From G963422275 sp963422275 (GTDB lineage: Bacteria > Pseudomonadota > Alphaproteobacteria > Rhodobacterales > Rhodobacteraceae): DNA of 64,000 nt. Positions within the stretch are counted from its first letter, which is position 1; every line of letters begins with the position of its first letter. The notes beneath the pieces were generated by a model, which saw only the letters and a list, made by a program, of their open reading frames with translations, had not been told where the DNA came from and ran no database searches. The translations under genes were made by a program, and so were the position numbers. Below are positions 48,860-60,084 of the stretch, piece after piece. The stretch spans positions 4,650,001 to 4,714,000 of the forward strand of contig OY729418.1 of assembly GCA_963422275.1 (NCBI GenBank), written 5' to 3'.

Positions 48860-50023
48860 ATGATGACCGACGCTAACAGGAACCGCTCCGTTGACTGGAT
48901 TGTACCCGAACGGCTGTTCGACGGCTGGAATTTGACGGAAGGCATGGCGGTTCGTGTGCTTGATGGAAATGTAGATGCGGTTTGTCCGCTCTCCGAAATC
49001 CCGATAGATGCAATGTTGCGACGAGTCAGTGGGCTACTTGCACCCGGTTTTTTCGATACTCAGGTGAACGGCGGGGGAAATGTCTTGTTCAACCACTCGC
49101 CCACCCGCGACGGCTTGGAGCGCATTGCCACCGTGCATCGCCAGTTTGGAACCGTCGCGATTCTGCCAACCGTAATCACGGACGCTCCGCAGGTGCTGCG
49201 TGACGCGGTGGACGCGGTACTGTCATCAACTGGCAAGTTCGGACTGGCCGGAATTCATATCGAAGGCCCGCATATATCGAAAGCTCGCAAAGGAGTGCAT
49301 TCGGCAGAGCACATCCGCCCCATGCAGGCCGCAACGATGGATTTGGTCCGCATGCTGCGCTCCAAAATGATTCCCGTCCTGATAACGGTTGCCCCAGAAT
49401 CCACAACGAACGCGCAAATTTCTGAATTGGCAAACACTGGAGCAATAGTGTCCATTGGTCATTCTGATGCGGATACCGATCAAGTCCGTGCCGCTCTCCG
49501 CGCTGGCGCAACTTCGTTTACGCACCTGTTCAACGGCATGCCGCCGCTGCGGGCCAGGAACCTTGGCGTTGCCGGGACCGCGATCAACAGCAAAGCCTGG
49601 TGCGGGATCATTTGCGACGGCCAGCATGTCGCCGATGAATTGGTTGGCCTTGCCGTAAGGGCCCGGCCCGTCGCCGACCGCATGTACCTTGTTTCAGACG
49701 CGATGCCGACCGTGGGTGGCCGAAACAGTTACTGGCTCTATGGCGAAGAGATCAAGCTCGAGGCCGGACGCCTGATCAATTTGGATGGGGTGCTGGCCGG
49801 AGCCCATTCGACATTAGCTTGTGGACTGAAGAGAACCGTGAACGAAGTCGGGGTGCCACTGGAAACCGCGCTGAGAATGGCAATCAGCAATCCAGCGATG
49901 ATGATGGGCATTTCGAAGCTTGCAAGCCTCGTCAACAGGAAATTGAGCGACCTGATTGTCCTGGACTCCAGATGCAGGATGACAGGCTACCTGAGCGACA
50001 TCCTGATTTCGGAAGGGACCTGA
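48860..50023 (+). CDS. nagA: N-acetylglucosamine-6-phosphate deacetylase
   Basis: A 387-aa amidohydrolase that deacetylates GlcNAc-6-P in amino sugar use and cell wall recycling. Motifs: PGFFDTQVNGGG near residue 62, metal Glu in GIHIEGPHIS, His ligands in IVSIGHSDAD and THLFNGMPPL, catalytic Asp in LVSDAMPTVGG. The more common metal-binding HxH at the start of the barrel is absent, as usual in NagA. Two adjacent ATG codons (48860, 48863) can serve as start. nagB, nagK or transporter genes are not next to it. The gene ends 60 bases before groEL, read convergently. Confidence 0.94.
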   Translation: MMTDANRNRSVDWIVPERLFDGWNLTEGMAVRVLDGNVDAVCPLSEIPIDAMLRRVSGLLAPGFFDTQVNGGGNVLFNHSPTRDGLERIATVHRQFGTVAILPTVITDAPQVLRDAVDAVLSSTGKFGLAGIHIEGPHISKARKGVHSAEHIRPMQAATMDLVRMLRSKMIPVLITVAPESTTNAQISELANTGAIVSIGHSDADTDQVRAALRAGATSFTHLFNGMPPLRARNLGVAGTAINSKAWCGIICDGQHVADELVGLAVRARPVADRMYLVSDAMPTVGGRNSYWLYGEEIKLEAGRLINLDGVLAGAHSTLACGLKRTVNEVGVPLETALRMAISNPAMMMGISKLASLVNRKLSDLIVLDSRCRMTGYLSDILISEGT

Positions 50024-50036
50024 ACCAGTAACCAAA

Positions 50037-50058
50037 GAAGGGGCCGCGAGGCCCCTTC
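50037..50058. terminator. Hairpin between nagA and groEL
   Basis: GAAGGGGCC (50037-50045) pairs with GGCCCCTTC (50050-50058) with a four-base loop. On the groEL strand it is followed by TTTGGTT, on the nagA strand by CCGGTTT. It lies between the convergent genes, so it probably serves both, better for groEL. Confidence 0.75.
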
Positions 50059-50083
50059 CCGGTTTCGTGGATTCTGTCGCGAA

Positions 50084-51727
<1,644 letters not shown>

Positions 51728-51766
51728 CTAGATCCTTTCCTTTTTGGTGCTTTCGTTGACCGACGC

Positions 51767-52054
51767 TCAGCTGACGACGCCGAGAATGTCGCTTTCCTTC
51801 ATGATCAGGAGCTCTTCACTGTCGATGGTGACTTCGGTGCCCGACCATTTGCCGAAGAGCACGCGGTCGCCAGCACTCACTGCCATCGGGATGAGTTCGC
51901 CGGAATCCTTGCGGGCGCCTTCGCCACAGGAAATGATTTCACCTTCTGCAGGCTTCTCCTTGGCGGTGTCGGGGATGATCAGGCCGCCTTTGGTCTTTTC
52001 GTCGCCTTCGATGCGACGGACGAGCACGCGGTCGTGCAAAGGTTTGAACGCCAT
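51767..52054 (-). CDS. groS: Co-chaperonin GroES
   Basis: A 95-aa subunit of the heptameric lid of GroEL. The start [15 protein letters not shown] and the mobile loop [15 protein letters not shown] are typical, as is [16 protein letters not shown] 52054 is chosen, preceded by GGAGGT; upstream in-frame codons run into the leader. First gene of the operon with groEL. Confidence 0.97.
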   Translation of the reverse strand: MAFKPLHDRVLVRRIEGDEKTKGGLIIPDTAKEKPAEGEIISCGEGARKDSGELIPMAVSAGDRVLFGKWSGTEVTIDSEELLIMKESDILGVVS

Positions 52055-52110
52055 CTTATTTACCTCCATATTGTTCAAACGCAAAAAGACTATGATGGGT
52101 GTCTAAAGAA

Positions 52111-52137
52111 TTAGCACTCACCACCCAAGAGCGCTAA
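52111..52137 (-). promoter_or_regulatory. CIRCE operator (HrcA site) of groESL
   Basis: TTAGCACTC (52111-52119), nine-base spacer, GAGCGCTAA (52129-52137). The consensus right arm is GAGTGCTAA, so one base differs. It lies between the putative -10 at 52145 and the groES start, the standard place. HrcA repression relieved by heat is expected. Confidence 0.9.
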
Positions 52138-52144
52138 CAGGCTG

Positions 52145-52173
52145 GAAATAGGTATCAAGGTTTTAGGTGTCAA
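52145..52173 (-). promoter_or_regulatory. Probable vegetative promoter of groESL
   Basis: On the minus strand TTGACA (52168-52173) and TATTTC (52145-52150) are separated by 17 bases. A start near 52138 would place the CIRCE element at the very 5' end of the transcript. Confidence 0.6.
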
Positions 52174-52512
52174 CCGCCTCAAAAAAATATTCTTGCTTTT
52201 TTCGACCGCACTTCCCGCCAGTCGAGGCGCTTCTCGAGTTCGGGCGCACATGGGGCCTTGCCAGCCCGTCCTTGCCCTGCAGCAATTCCGAATGCGCGAA
52301 ATCACGGTTGCTATCATGTTGCGCATCTCATTCGAAGATCTTAACTGAGATGCCGGTTGGAGTTTTACAACAGACTCCCGGCAAAAATTTGGGGCACGGG
52401 TAGCATGAGGCAGGTGAAATTGGGACCGCGAAGCGGAAAAATCTCTGCAGCCCCGGCGAGAGGAGCCCTAGATGTTGAAAGCTTCAGTTCGCAACCAAGG
52501 GAGACGCATTGA
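52174..52512. other. Intergenic upstream of groES and ppaC
   Basis: About 340 bases between divergent genes. No gene visible. The ppaC promoter should be here; no clear motif found. Confidence 0.5.
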
Positions 52513-53430
52513 ATGATAAAGATTTTCGGGCACCGTTCTCCCGACTCCGACTCGACCGGATCGCCGTTGATCTGGGAATGGTACCTGAATCATGTCGTTG
52601 GCAAGAATTCAGCGGCCAAGCTGCTTGGCGAGCCAAACAACGAAGCAAAATTCATGCTCGCGCACTGGAGGTTCGACCAGCCCGAGATCATAGACGACGT
52701 AGGCCCGGAAGACGAGGTCGTGATTGTCGACACAAACAACCTCGCTGAACTGCCGCCGAGCATAAATTCGGCCAAGATCGTTGAGATCATCGATCATCAC
52801 CTGCTGCAAGGCGGGCTTTCAACTCGCGTTCCGATCAAGATAACTGTGCGTCCGGTCGCCTGCACAGCTACAGTGATGCATGACCTCATGGCTTCCTCTG
52901 CTGACAGAATGCCGCCTGAAATCAAGGGAGTTATGCTGACCTGCATACTGTCCGACACTCTCGAGTTTCGGTCTCCCACTACAACGAACCACGACCGATC
53001 CCTTGCTGTGGCGCTTGCGGCAGACTTGGGCGTGCAGATTCCGACGCTCGCCGCAAAGATGTTCGAGGCAAAATCGGACATGTCCGCCTTCTCGGACGCA
53101 GAACTCTTGCGACTCGACTCCAAGCAATATGAATTTGGGGGCAAACGGTTCCGAATATCCGTCTTGGAAACGACTAGCCCGTCAGTGGTGCTCGACCGGA
53201 AAGAGAGTCTGATGGAAAGCATGGCGGCTGTCGCGGACGAGGACGGAATTGACCAGGTGCTGCTCTTTGTCGTGGATATCCTCAATGAGGAAGCGACTCT
53301 GCTGGTGCCGAACGCGCTTGTGAGAGCTGTCGCTGAAAAGAGTTTTTCTGCACAGGTCTCGGGGGACGCTGCAGTCCTCCCCGGAATAGTGAGCCGCAAA
53401 AAGCAGATCATTCCGAACCTTGTTTTGTAG
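52513..53430 (+). CDS. ppaC: Manganese-dependent (family II) inorganic pyrophosphatase
   Basis: A 305-aa DHH-family enzyme hydrolysing pyrophosphate. The metal motifs are GHRSPDSDS (His, Asp, Asp), VIVDTNN, IDHHLL (the DHH motif, about 95) and the C-terminal substrate segment SRKKQIIP. Length (about 305-310) is normal and no CBS or DRTGG insert is present, so it is the simple unregulated form. Start ATG 52513 follows GGGAGACG. It lies 43 bases before the HAD gene on the same strand, so they may be co-transcribed. Confidence 0.94.
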   Translation: MIKIFGHRSPDSDSTGSPLIWEWYLNHVVGKNSAAKLLGEPNNEAKFMLAHWRFDQPEIIDDVGPEDEVVIVDTNNLAELPPSINSAKIVEIIDHHLLQGGLSTRVPIKITVRPVACTATVMHDLMASSADRMPPEIKGVMLTCILSDTLEFRSPTTTNHDRSLAVALAADLGVQIPTLAAKMFEAKSDMSAFSDAELLRLDSKQYEFGGKRFRISVLETTSPSVVLDRKESLMESMAAVADEDGIDQVLLFVVDILNEEATLLVPNALVRAVAEKSFSAQVSGDAAVLPGIVSRKKQIIPNLVL

Positions 53431-53473
53431 CCAGCAGTTCGCGTCGCTCCCATACATGCAGTTCGGACAGACT

Positions 53474-54349
53474 ATGAAATTAATTGAGCGTTTCGATGAG
53501 ATTTCCGGTCAGTTCGACGCTCTCTTCTTCGATGTTTGGGGTTGCCTTCACAATGGCATCCAGCCGTATCCTGCTGCCGTACGGGCATTGGAGACCTACG
53601 TTGCGGGCGGGGGAATAGTCGTTTTGATCACCAATTCCCCAAGATCTGGTCAAGCCGTCGAAGACCAGGTCAACGAGATTGGCGTTCCGCGACACGTCTG
53701 GCATCGAATCGTGACATCTGGGGACGCGGCAAAATCAGCTTTGCTGACAGGACAGGTTGGGCGAAAAGTTTACCATATCGGCCCGAAACGCGATCTTGAG
53801 TTTTTCGAAACTGGTTCGCATGTGGGCGAGTCGACCGAACCTATTGAAAGGGTGCCCCTGGAAAACGCCGAAGGCATCGTCTGCACCGGACTGTTCGACG
53901 ACCTGACAGAGACGCCAGAAGATTACCGGAAGATACTCGGCCAAGCCCGGCAGGCGAATCTGAAGCTACTTTGCGTAAACCCCGACATCGTCGTCGACAG
54001 AGGAAGCTTCAGATCCTACTGCGCCGGAGCGCTGGCCAGGCTCTATTGTCAACTTGGCGGAGAGGTGCTCCTGTTCGGAAAGCCGCGAGCGACCATCTAC
54101 CAATTGGCGCGAAAAATGGCTTTGGAGATCAGGGGCGGCACAAGTGACAAAAGAACGCTTTGTGTCGGGGACGGGATCGAAACCGATATCAGAGGCGCCG
54201 CGGGCCAAGGGCTTGCGAGTCTCTTCGTGTCTGGTGGGATTGCGGCGGCGGCAACGGGAACAATAGAGCGTCCGGATCCTGCGAAGCTTGACAAATTTCT
54301 AAAGTCGGCCGGATTTGCTCCAGATTTTGTGATCGGGAGATTCAACTGA
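53474..54349 (+). CDS. HAD-superfamily hydrolase, TIGR01459 (class IIA-like)
   Basis: A 291-aa HAD hydrolase. Motif I is FFDVWGCLHNG (the DVWGVLH form of this subfamily, with the second Asp replaced), motif II is ITNSPRS, and motif IV lies in CVGDGIETDIRGAAGQG with Asp residues. The subfamily is common in alphaproteobacteria and its substrate is not known. Start at ATG 53474 (MKLIERFDEIS); TTG 53420 is upstream but overlaps ppaC. It is followed by ribF, the normal Rhodobacterales order. Confidence 0.88.
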   Translation: MKLIERFDEISGQFDALFFDVWGCLHNGIQPYPAAVRALETYVAGGGIVVLITNSPRSGQAVEDQVNEIGVPRHVWHRIVTSGDAAKSALLTGQVGRKVYHIGPKRDLEFFETGSHVGESTEPIERVPLENAEGIVCTGLFDDLTETPEDYRKILGQARQANLKLLCVNPDIVVDRGSFRSYCAGALARLYCQLGGEVLLFGKPRATIYQLARKMALEIRGGTSDKRTLCVGDGIETDIRGAAGQGLASLFVSGGIAAAATGTIERPDPAKLDKFLKSAGFAPDFVIGRFN

Positions 54350-54511
54350 GCAATTCTTTGCGAATTCGCCCGAAAATGCCGTCAAGAGCCCAAGAACGAC
54401 CTGTTCGCTCGGAGCGACTCTCGGTTGGATCCCCAAAGAGCCAGACCATCGGCTTTTGGCACACAGACCTCGAAGAATCGCTCGAAAACAGCCCTATGTG
54501 CTAAGAAAAAG

Positions 54512-55459
54512 ATGCGCGTAATAAGAGATTGCAGTTCCGTCACTTCAGACGTTCGGGGAGCAGTTGCCGCAATCGGCAATTTCGACGGTGTTCACCGAGG
54601 CCATCAATTGGTAATCGATCTTGCGGGGCTCAAGGCGGCGGAAACCGAAGCAAAGCTTGGAGTGATCACGTTCGAGCCGCATCCGCGACAGTTTTTTGCC
54701 CCGAATTCCCCTCCATTCCGCCTGCTGAGCAACGCAGCGAGAGCCGAGCAGCTTGCTGCAATCGGCGTGGACGTCTTGTTCGAACTCGAGTTCGATCGCG
54801 ATTTGGCCAATCTGCATTCCAATGAATTCTCTCGCAGCATTCTTGGCGAGGGCTTGGGAATCTCGCATTGCGTTGTCGGTGAAAATTTTCGATACGGCAA
54901 GGGTCGAGAGGGCGATGCGGGCAGCCTCGTCGCGGAAGGAAAGGCATACGGCTTCGGCGTCTCGATCAAGTCCGTATCGGGCGACTCCCAAGGCGTGTTC
55001 TCCTCGTCCTTGATTCGCGATGCAATCTCAGCGGGAAAGCCCCAGGAAGCAGCCAGAATGCTGGGACATTGGCACAAGCTGAGAGGCGTGATTGAGAAGG
55101 GCGACCGTCGCGGGCGACAACTGGGCTTTCCAACAGCCAACATCAGTTTGGCGGGGCTGCTGTCACCGAAATTCGGAGTCTATGCAGTACTGGTCGAGAT
55201 ACTCTCGGGACCCCACAAGGGCATCTACCAAGGTTGCGCATCGATTGGCGTGCGCCCGACATTCGGCGAAAACACGCCGAATCTCGAGGTTTTCATCTTC
55301 GGCTTTGACGCCGACATCTACGGTGAAGCCATGTTGGTTTCATTAATCTCGTATCAGCGGCCGGAGTTGAAATTCGAGACCCCCGAAGGCTTGGTCCAGC
55401 AAATGGCCTCGGATTGCGATGTCTCCAGAAAAACTCTGGAGAGCATCGCATTCGACTAG
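54512..55459 (+). CDS. ribF: Bifunctional riboflavin kinase / FMN adenylyltransferase
   Basis: A 315-aa enzyme that converts riboflavin to FMN and then FAD. The N-terminal adenylyltransferase has AIGNFDGVHRGHQLVI (HxGH type) and SSSLIRDAISAG (the ISSTxIR-like site). The C-terminal kinase carries GDRRGRQLGFPTANI and PTFGENTPNLEVFIFGFD. Start ATG 54512 (MRVIRDCSSV) is in good agreement with the family; the frame is open upstream to 54425 without homology. Confidence 0.96.
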   Translation: MRVIRDCSSVTSDVRGAVAAIGNFDGVHRGHQLVIDLAGLKAAETEAKLGVITFEPHPRQFFAPNSPPFRLLSNAARAEQLAAIGVDVLFELEFDRDLANLHSNEFSRSILGEGLGISHCVVGENFRYGKGREGDAGSLVAEGKAYGFGVSIKSVSGDSQGVFSSSLIRDAISAGKPQEAARMLGHWHKLRGVIEKGDRRGRQLGFPTANISLAGLLSPKFGVYAVLVEILSGPHKGIYQGCASIGVRPTFGENTPNLEVFIFGFDADIYGEAMLVSLISYQRPELKFETPEGLVQQMASDCDVSRKTLESIAFD

Positions 55460-55730
55460 CCAGACATTCTTGCGGACAAGATTGCAGGCCGCCTGCATGT
55501 TGATTGCTTTGAATGTTGAAGAGCCTGCGCGAGATTTCGAAAAGTGCCGGAAACTCATGGCTCACATGCCTTGCGCAGGCGATGACGGTCCAGATCGATC
55601 ACCCTTGCCCTTCTGAAATCACTCCAACTGGCCACTCGACCCGCTTTCCCTCCTCTTGAGCAATATGGTAACAAAAACCGTTGATCCCTGCCATTCTGGC
55701 AACGTAGCCCGTGCAAAGGTGACGGCAACA
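55460..55730. other. Intergenic, no gene seen
   Basis: 270 bases between ribF and the YcgN-family gene. No frame with recognisable features. Confidence 0.45.
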
Positions 55731-56198
55731 ATGCCCAAAATGGACATAGCACTGCGCGATAGATTCTGGGAGCGGTATACACTTCAGGAACTTAACGAGG
55801 AGGAGTGGGAGGAACTGTGCGATGGTTGCGGAAGGTGCTGCTTGCTCAAGCTAGAAGTTCCCGAAACGAATTCGGCTCTCTATACATGCATTTCGTGCCG
55901 TCTCCTCGACATCTCATCCTGCCGTTGCAAGCATTATGAGGCTAGAACCAAAATCGTTTCCGACTGCATTGACCTGAACCCAAGCACGATTGCCTCTATC
56001 GCAGGCTGGATGCCGGAGACCTGCGCCTACAGACTGCTGCACGAAGGAAAACCTCTGAAGGCTTGGCACCATCTTGTGTCAGGTGACAGACAAGCGGTTC
56101 ACCGCGAAGGCATATCTGTGGGTTCGTTCGCGGTCTCGGAAACCAAGGTCAGACCAGAAGACCTCGAACGTCACGTTATCGAAGGGATTGCGGATTGA
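55731..56198 (+). CDS. YcgN/UPF0260-family cysteine cluster protein
   Basis: A 155-aa protein with the family's Cys cluster: CDGCGRCC, CISCRLLDISSCRCKHY and DCIDLNPSTIA. It probably binds a metal or Fe-S cluster; function is not established. ATG 55731 (MPKMDIALRDRFWERY) fits the family; the frame is open from 55656. Its stop overlaps the TTG start of the next gene (TTGA), so the two are coupled. Confidence 0.88.
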   Translation: MPKMDIALRDRFWERYTLQELNEEEWEELCDGCGRCCLLKLEVPETNSALYTCISCRLLDISSCRCKHYEARTKIVSDCIDLNPSTIASIAGWMPETCAYRLLHEGKPLKAWHHLVSGDRQAVHREGISVGSFAVSETKVRPEDLERHVIEGIAD

Positions 56199-57301
56199 AC
56201 TTCGCTTCCGACAACGCTGGACCTGCCGCGCCGGAGATAATCGAGGCCATTAAGAAAGCCAACGATGGCTATGAATATTCATATGGCGCCGACACGCTCA
56301 TGGATTCGGTTCGAGAAAAGATTCGGACTGTTTTTGAGGCACCCGAGGCCGCAGTCTATCTTGTAGCCACTGGAACAGCAGCAAATTCGCTTGCACTGGC
56401 GTGTCTTTGTCCGCCTTGGGCGACAATTTACTGCCATGGCAATTCACATGTGGAGGAGGATGAGTGCGGGGCTCCCGAATTCTATTCCGGCGGCGCCAAG
56501 CTGACCTTGCTTGGAGGGCCGCACGCCAAGATACAGGTCAAGTCACTTGAGACCGCAATAGAATCGACGGCCAGAGCTGGGGTTCACAATGTGCAGAAGG
56601 GCGTTCTCTCGCTAACCAACGCAACCGAAAATGGAACGGTCTACACGTGTGAGGAGGTGACATCTCTTGCCAAGATGGCGCACGACAACGGGATTCCATG
56701 CCACATGGACGGTGCGCGATTCGCAAATGCCGTGGCATCTTTGGGGTGCACGCCAGCTGAGCTTTCCTGGAAGGTCGGCATAGATATTTTATCGCTCGGC
56801 GGAACCAAAAACGGTCTGCTGGGTGTTGAGGCCGTGATATTGTTCGATCCATCCAAGTCTTGGGAATTCGAGCTCCGGCGCAAGCGCGGCGGCCATCTGC
56901 TCTCTAAACATCGCTATCTCTCCGCGCAAATGGTCGCGTATCTTGAAAATGGGCTTTGGCTTCGCCTAGCCGCCCGCGCAAACAGCGCTGCTCGACGGCT
57001 GGCTTCCGGAATCGGCTCGAGTCCGAATGCGAGCCTCATCCATCCCCAGGATGCCAACATGGTATTTGCAAAGTGGCCGCGCGCGCGTCACCGTCTCATG
57101 CAGTTCAGTGGTGCGTCGTACTATCTTTGGCCATTCAACCAATCGCTGGAGGGAGACGGGAGGCAGGAACTGTCGGCCCGGCTAGTGTGCAACTGGGCAA
57201 CAACCGATGACGAGGTTGACAAATTCGTTGCCATTGTCAGCGAAACGACTCAGACTGATGGTGCAGATTCAATGCATGATCAAGTCGCCGGAATGTTTTA
57301 G
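56195..57301 (+). CDS. Threonine aldolase-family PLP enzyme (beta-eliminating lyase)
   Basis: A 368-aa PLP-dependent enzyme. Family features: FASDNAGPAAPEIIEAI at the start, TGTAANSLALACLCPPW (cofactor phosphate region), HMDGARFANA (Asp to the pyridine ring) and LGGTKNGLLG with the Schiff-base Lys. It would split L-threonine or allo-threonine into glycine and acetaldehyde. TTG at 56195 overlaps the YcgN stop. Confidence 0.9.
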   Translation: MNFASDNAGPAAPEIIEAIKKANDGYEYSYGADTLMDSVREKIRTVFEAPEAAVYLVATGTAANSLALACLCPPWATIYCHGNSHVEEDECGAPEFYSGGAKLTLLGGPHAKIQVKSLETAIESTARAGVHNVQKGVLSLTNATENGTVYTCEEVTSLAKMAHDNGIPCHMDGARFANAVASLGCTPAELSWKVGIDILSLGGTKNGLLGVEAVILFDPSKSWEFELRRKRGGHLLSKHRYLSAQMVAYLENGLWLRLAARANSAARRLASGIGSSPNASLIHPQDANMVFAKWPRARHRLMQFSGASYYLWPFNQSLEGDGRQELSARLVCNWATTDDEVDKFVAIVSETTQTDGADSMHDQVAGMF

Positions 57302-57306
57302 CCTTC

Positions 57307-57909
57307 TCATTCAATCTTGTCGCCAAGCCATGCATCGAGGTGCGATAAGCGATCTTGTCCCCAAAAAACCTGATCATCCACGACATATGTCGGAGAGCCG
57401 AACACGTTGCTGGTCTCCGCATCGTCCGTGTTTTGCGCGAAGTTTGCACTCAAGTTCTCGTCGGCTCCCAACCCAGATGCATCGATATCCAAGCCCGCTG
57501 CAGCGAGGCATGCGTTCACCACTTCGATTTCGGCAATATTCTTTTCCCTTGCCCAAACGGATGCAAGGATTTCCCGAGTCAGGCGTGCGGCACCTGGCTT
57601 GCCTGCGAGATTCGCGCATATTATGGCCAAGGACGCCGGCACGGGGTTCGTTGGCCAGTGTGCAGGGATCAAGTTGATTGACATGTTGTTGATCTGGGAA
57701 ATTCGCCGCAATTCTTGAAGCCTGTAAGACTTGCGAGACGGGTGCCTGTCCTTCGGTGGTACCCCACCCGTTCTTCCAAACAGATCAAGTATGTCCATGG
57801 GCTTGTAGTTCACCTTGACCCCATGCTTCTCCGCAAGTTCCTCAAGCCGATTCCCTGCTAGATAGGTGAACGGAGACAATACGGAGAAGTAGTAGTCGAT
57901 TCTGGTCAT
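57307..57909 (-). CDS. 2-hydroxychromene-2-carboxylate isomerase-like (DsbA-fold) protein
   Basis: A 200-aa thioredoxin-fold protein of the kappa-GST/NahD group. The start IDYYFSVLSPFTYLAG (SxxS near residue 9-12), MDILDLFGRTGG and the end NVFGSPTYVVDDQVFWGQDR are typical. NahD isomerises an aromatic intermediate with glutathione; here no naphthalene genes are near, so the role is open. Start ATG 57909 (MTRIDYYFS) matches the family. Convergent with the threonine aldolase gene, five bases apart. Confidence 0.85.
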   Translation of the reverse strand: MTRIDYYFSVLSPFTYLAGNRLEELAEKHGVKVNYKPMDILDLFGRTGGVPPKDRHPSRKSYRLQELRRISQINNMSINLIPAHWPTNPVPASLAIICANLAGKPGAARLTREILASVWAREKNIAEIEVVNACLAAAGLDIDASGLGADENLSANFAQNTDDAETSNVFGSPTYVVDDQVFWGQDRLSHLDAWLGDKIE

Positions 57910-58074
57910 GACCCTTCCTTGCTTCTGGCGAAAATGGCCCGAACGAAAAACCCATGCCGTTCGGGTCCAGAACGACGGTGCAAATTTCGTCGTGAACGCG
58001 AGGCATGTCAACAGACATCACTCCCGGAAGCAAACATCTTGATGCATTGCTGCAAAAAAACCAGATTATTGCCA

Positions 58075-58545
58075 AGGTGATCGCTTTTGAAAAATTCTGA
58101 TTCCCTTTTCCTGCCAATAGTGTGCCTGCAAGCAACATCGCAGAGGCAGGAATCCTGCATGACTTTCCTGTTTTTTTTCAAGGAGCCGGGACCCCAAGCA
58201 TAGCATAGCACCGTCACGCGTCACGACCTCACGATATGACGGCCATTGCACGCCCTTGCAGCGTTTCCCGCGGGGATGTGGGAAGGACAAGGAGCGCGGA
58301 ATACCGAGCCGCGCAATGCGTGCGACCTTCGGGTGGTGCTGATCTGGCTGGCCTCGAGATGGACCAAGCGTCTCGGCGACAATGTCATCGCAATCGATGG
58401 CAAGGCGCTGCGGCGCACAATACGGCGCAATTGGTGTCCGCCTTCGCGGCGCAGGCTCGGCTGACGCCAAGTCAGGTTCGGGCGGACGGCAAATCGCGCG
58501 AGACCACGGCGATGCCAAAAGGGAAAATTGAAAAGCGGTTGCCTT
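58075..58545 (+). pseudogene. ISAs1-family remnant, second copy
   Basis: Plus-strand pieces WTKRLGDNVIAIDGKALRRT, then NTAQLVSAFAAQARLTPSQV and RADGKSRETTAMPKGKIEK, match the ISAs1 transposase around its first catalytic Asp and the following strand. Frames differ and both ends are missing. The preceding sequence (GATCGCTTTTGAAAA at 58079, CGATATGACGGCCATTGCAC around 58233) is shared with the remnant at 19575-20115. Confidence 0.7.
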
Positions 58546-59064
58546 AGGTTGTTGCGTGATCGATCTCTCGGAATCCTGTATCAGCAACGCAAAACGTTGC
58601 TATGGCCGCACGAGCGATCCCTGATCTCTCGCTGCCAAGCTTGGACATGCAACGCAAGAACTAGCCTCGCGACTGTCAAATCGTCAGGAACGCCGAGCTT
58701 CTGCTTCCTTGACACGAGAGCATGTAGACCTTTCCCGGTAGCCAAGAATCATCTTGAACCAAGCCCTTCCGATGGCCGCCGTGTGACTGTGAAATTTCAC
58801 TGCGCATAGCAGAGGCCCATGCGAGGGGTGTCTTGCTCTCGAAGCCCAGCGATTCGGATTTGCTGCACCTTGGTTGCAATGGATTTTTCCTGCATGCCCC
58901 GGCTGGCGTCCGCGCAACCAATTGAGGTCCGAGACCTGTGTTTGATTGCTGTGAATTCGTTTTTCGAGTAATCTCGATGCGAGGAAATCGGTGCCAGGGT
59001 GATAGTGGCAATGCCGCATTTTCTGGAAGCCGCCATCAGCGAAAGCAATTAGGGAAAGCGGAAA
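58546..59064. other. Intergenic upstream of prs
   Basis: About 520 bases. No gene is supported; antisense frames look accidental. The prs promoter should lie in the last 150 bases. Confidence 0.45.
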
Positions 59065-60084
59065 ATGCGAGCGAAGATCGAGCCGAAGCTGATGCGAGGA
59101 AACGCCAATCCCGGCCTCGCCAAAGACATTGCCAAATACATGTCCGGCCAGTGCGAGCAGAATGTTGAGCTGGCTAGAGCGAGGGTCGAGAGATTCAATG
59201 ACCAAGAAGTCTTCGTGGAGGTTTTCGAGAATGTGCGCGGCGAGGACATGTTTATTATTCAGTCCACGTCAAAACCTGCAAACGACCATCTCATGGAGAT
59301 TCTCATCATGGCGGACGCGCTCCGCCGTTCGTCCGCCGCGCGAATCACGGCCGTCATCCCTTATTTCGGCTATGCCCGCCAAGACCGGCGGACCAAGGCA
59401 CGGACACCGATTTCAGCGAAGTTGGTGGCCAATCTGATCGCTCATTCAGGCATCGAACGCGTGCTCACGATGGATTTGCACTCAGCGCAGGTACAAGGCT
59501 TTTTCGATATTCCGGTGGATAACCTGTACGCATCGCCAATTTTCGCACTCGACATTCAGCAACATTTCTCAGGCCGCCTTGCCGATGTTGTTCTCGTGTC
59601 GCCCGACGTGGGAGGCGTTGCCAGATCCCGCGAACTGGCGCAGCGGATCAATTCAGATCTTGCGATTGTTGACAAGCGCCGAGGGAAAGACGGAGAGGTT
59701 GCCGAAATGACCGTCATCGGCGAAGTCGAGAACCGGGTTTGCATAATCGTGGACGACATCTGCGACACGGCGGGAACGCTCTGCAAAGCAGCCGACCTGC
59801 TCCTTGTCAACGGCGCAACGGAGGTTCATTCCTACATAACGCACGGTGTGATGTCGAACTCCGCCGTTGAAAGAATCGCCGGTTCCAAGCTCAAAAGTTT
59901 CGTGACAACCGACACTATTGAACCAGTTGCATCAATACTGGAAAACAAAAAGATCCGGATTCTCCCTACCGCCCCGCTATTTGCCCAAGCAATCAAGAAT
60001 ATCGCGGATGGGACGTCGGTTTCGTCATTGTTTGAAGCATTGACCCTTAGCCAGATTTATTCCGGGCTATATCCAAGAAGCTGA
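59065..60084 (+). CDS. prs: Ribose-phosphate pyrophosphokinase (PRPP synthetase)
   Basis: A 339-aa enzyme that makes PRPP from ribose-5-phosphate and ATP for nucleotides, His and Trp. Signature segments: FNDQEVFVEVFENVRGEDMF, PYFGYARQDRRTKARTPISA, VLTMDLHSAQVQGFFDIPVD and the PRPP loop VDDICDTAGTLC. Start ATG 59065 follows GGGAAAGCGG. Length is slightly above the common 310-315 because of a longer N-terminus and the end GLYPRS. Confidence 0.97.
   Translation: MRAKIEPKLMRGNANPGLAKDIAKYMSGQCEQNVELARARVERFNDQEVFVEVFENVRGEDMFIIQSTSKPANDHLMEILIMADALRRSSAARITAVIPYFGYARQDRRTKARTPISAKLVANLIAHSGIERVLTMDLHSAQVQGFFDIPVDNLYASPIFALDIQQHFSGRLADVVLVSPDVGGVARSRELAQRINSDLAIVDKRRGKDGEVAEMTVIGEVENRVCIIVDDICDTAGTLCKAADLLLVNGATEVHSYITHGVMSNSAVERIAGSKLKSFVTTDTIEPVASILENKKIRILPTAPLFAQAIKNIADGTSVSSLFEALTLSQIYSGLYPRS

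Noticed and set aside
57910..58074. Small minus-strand frame upstream of the isomerase (VHDEICTVVLDPNG)
   Set aside because: Too short, no start with ribosome site and no family I can support.
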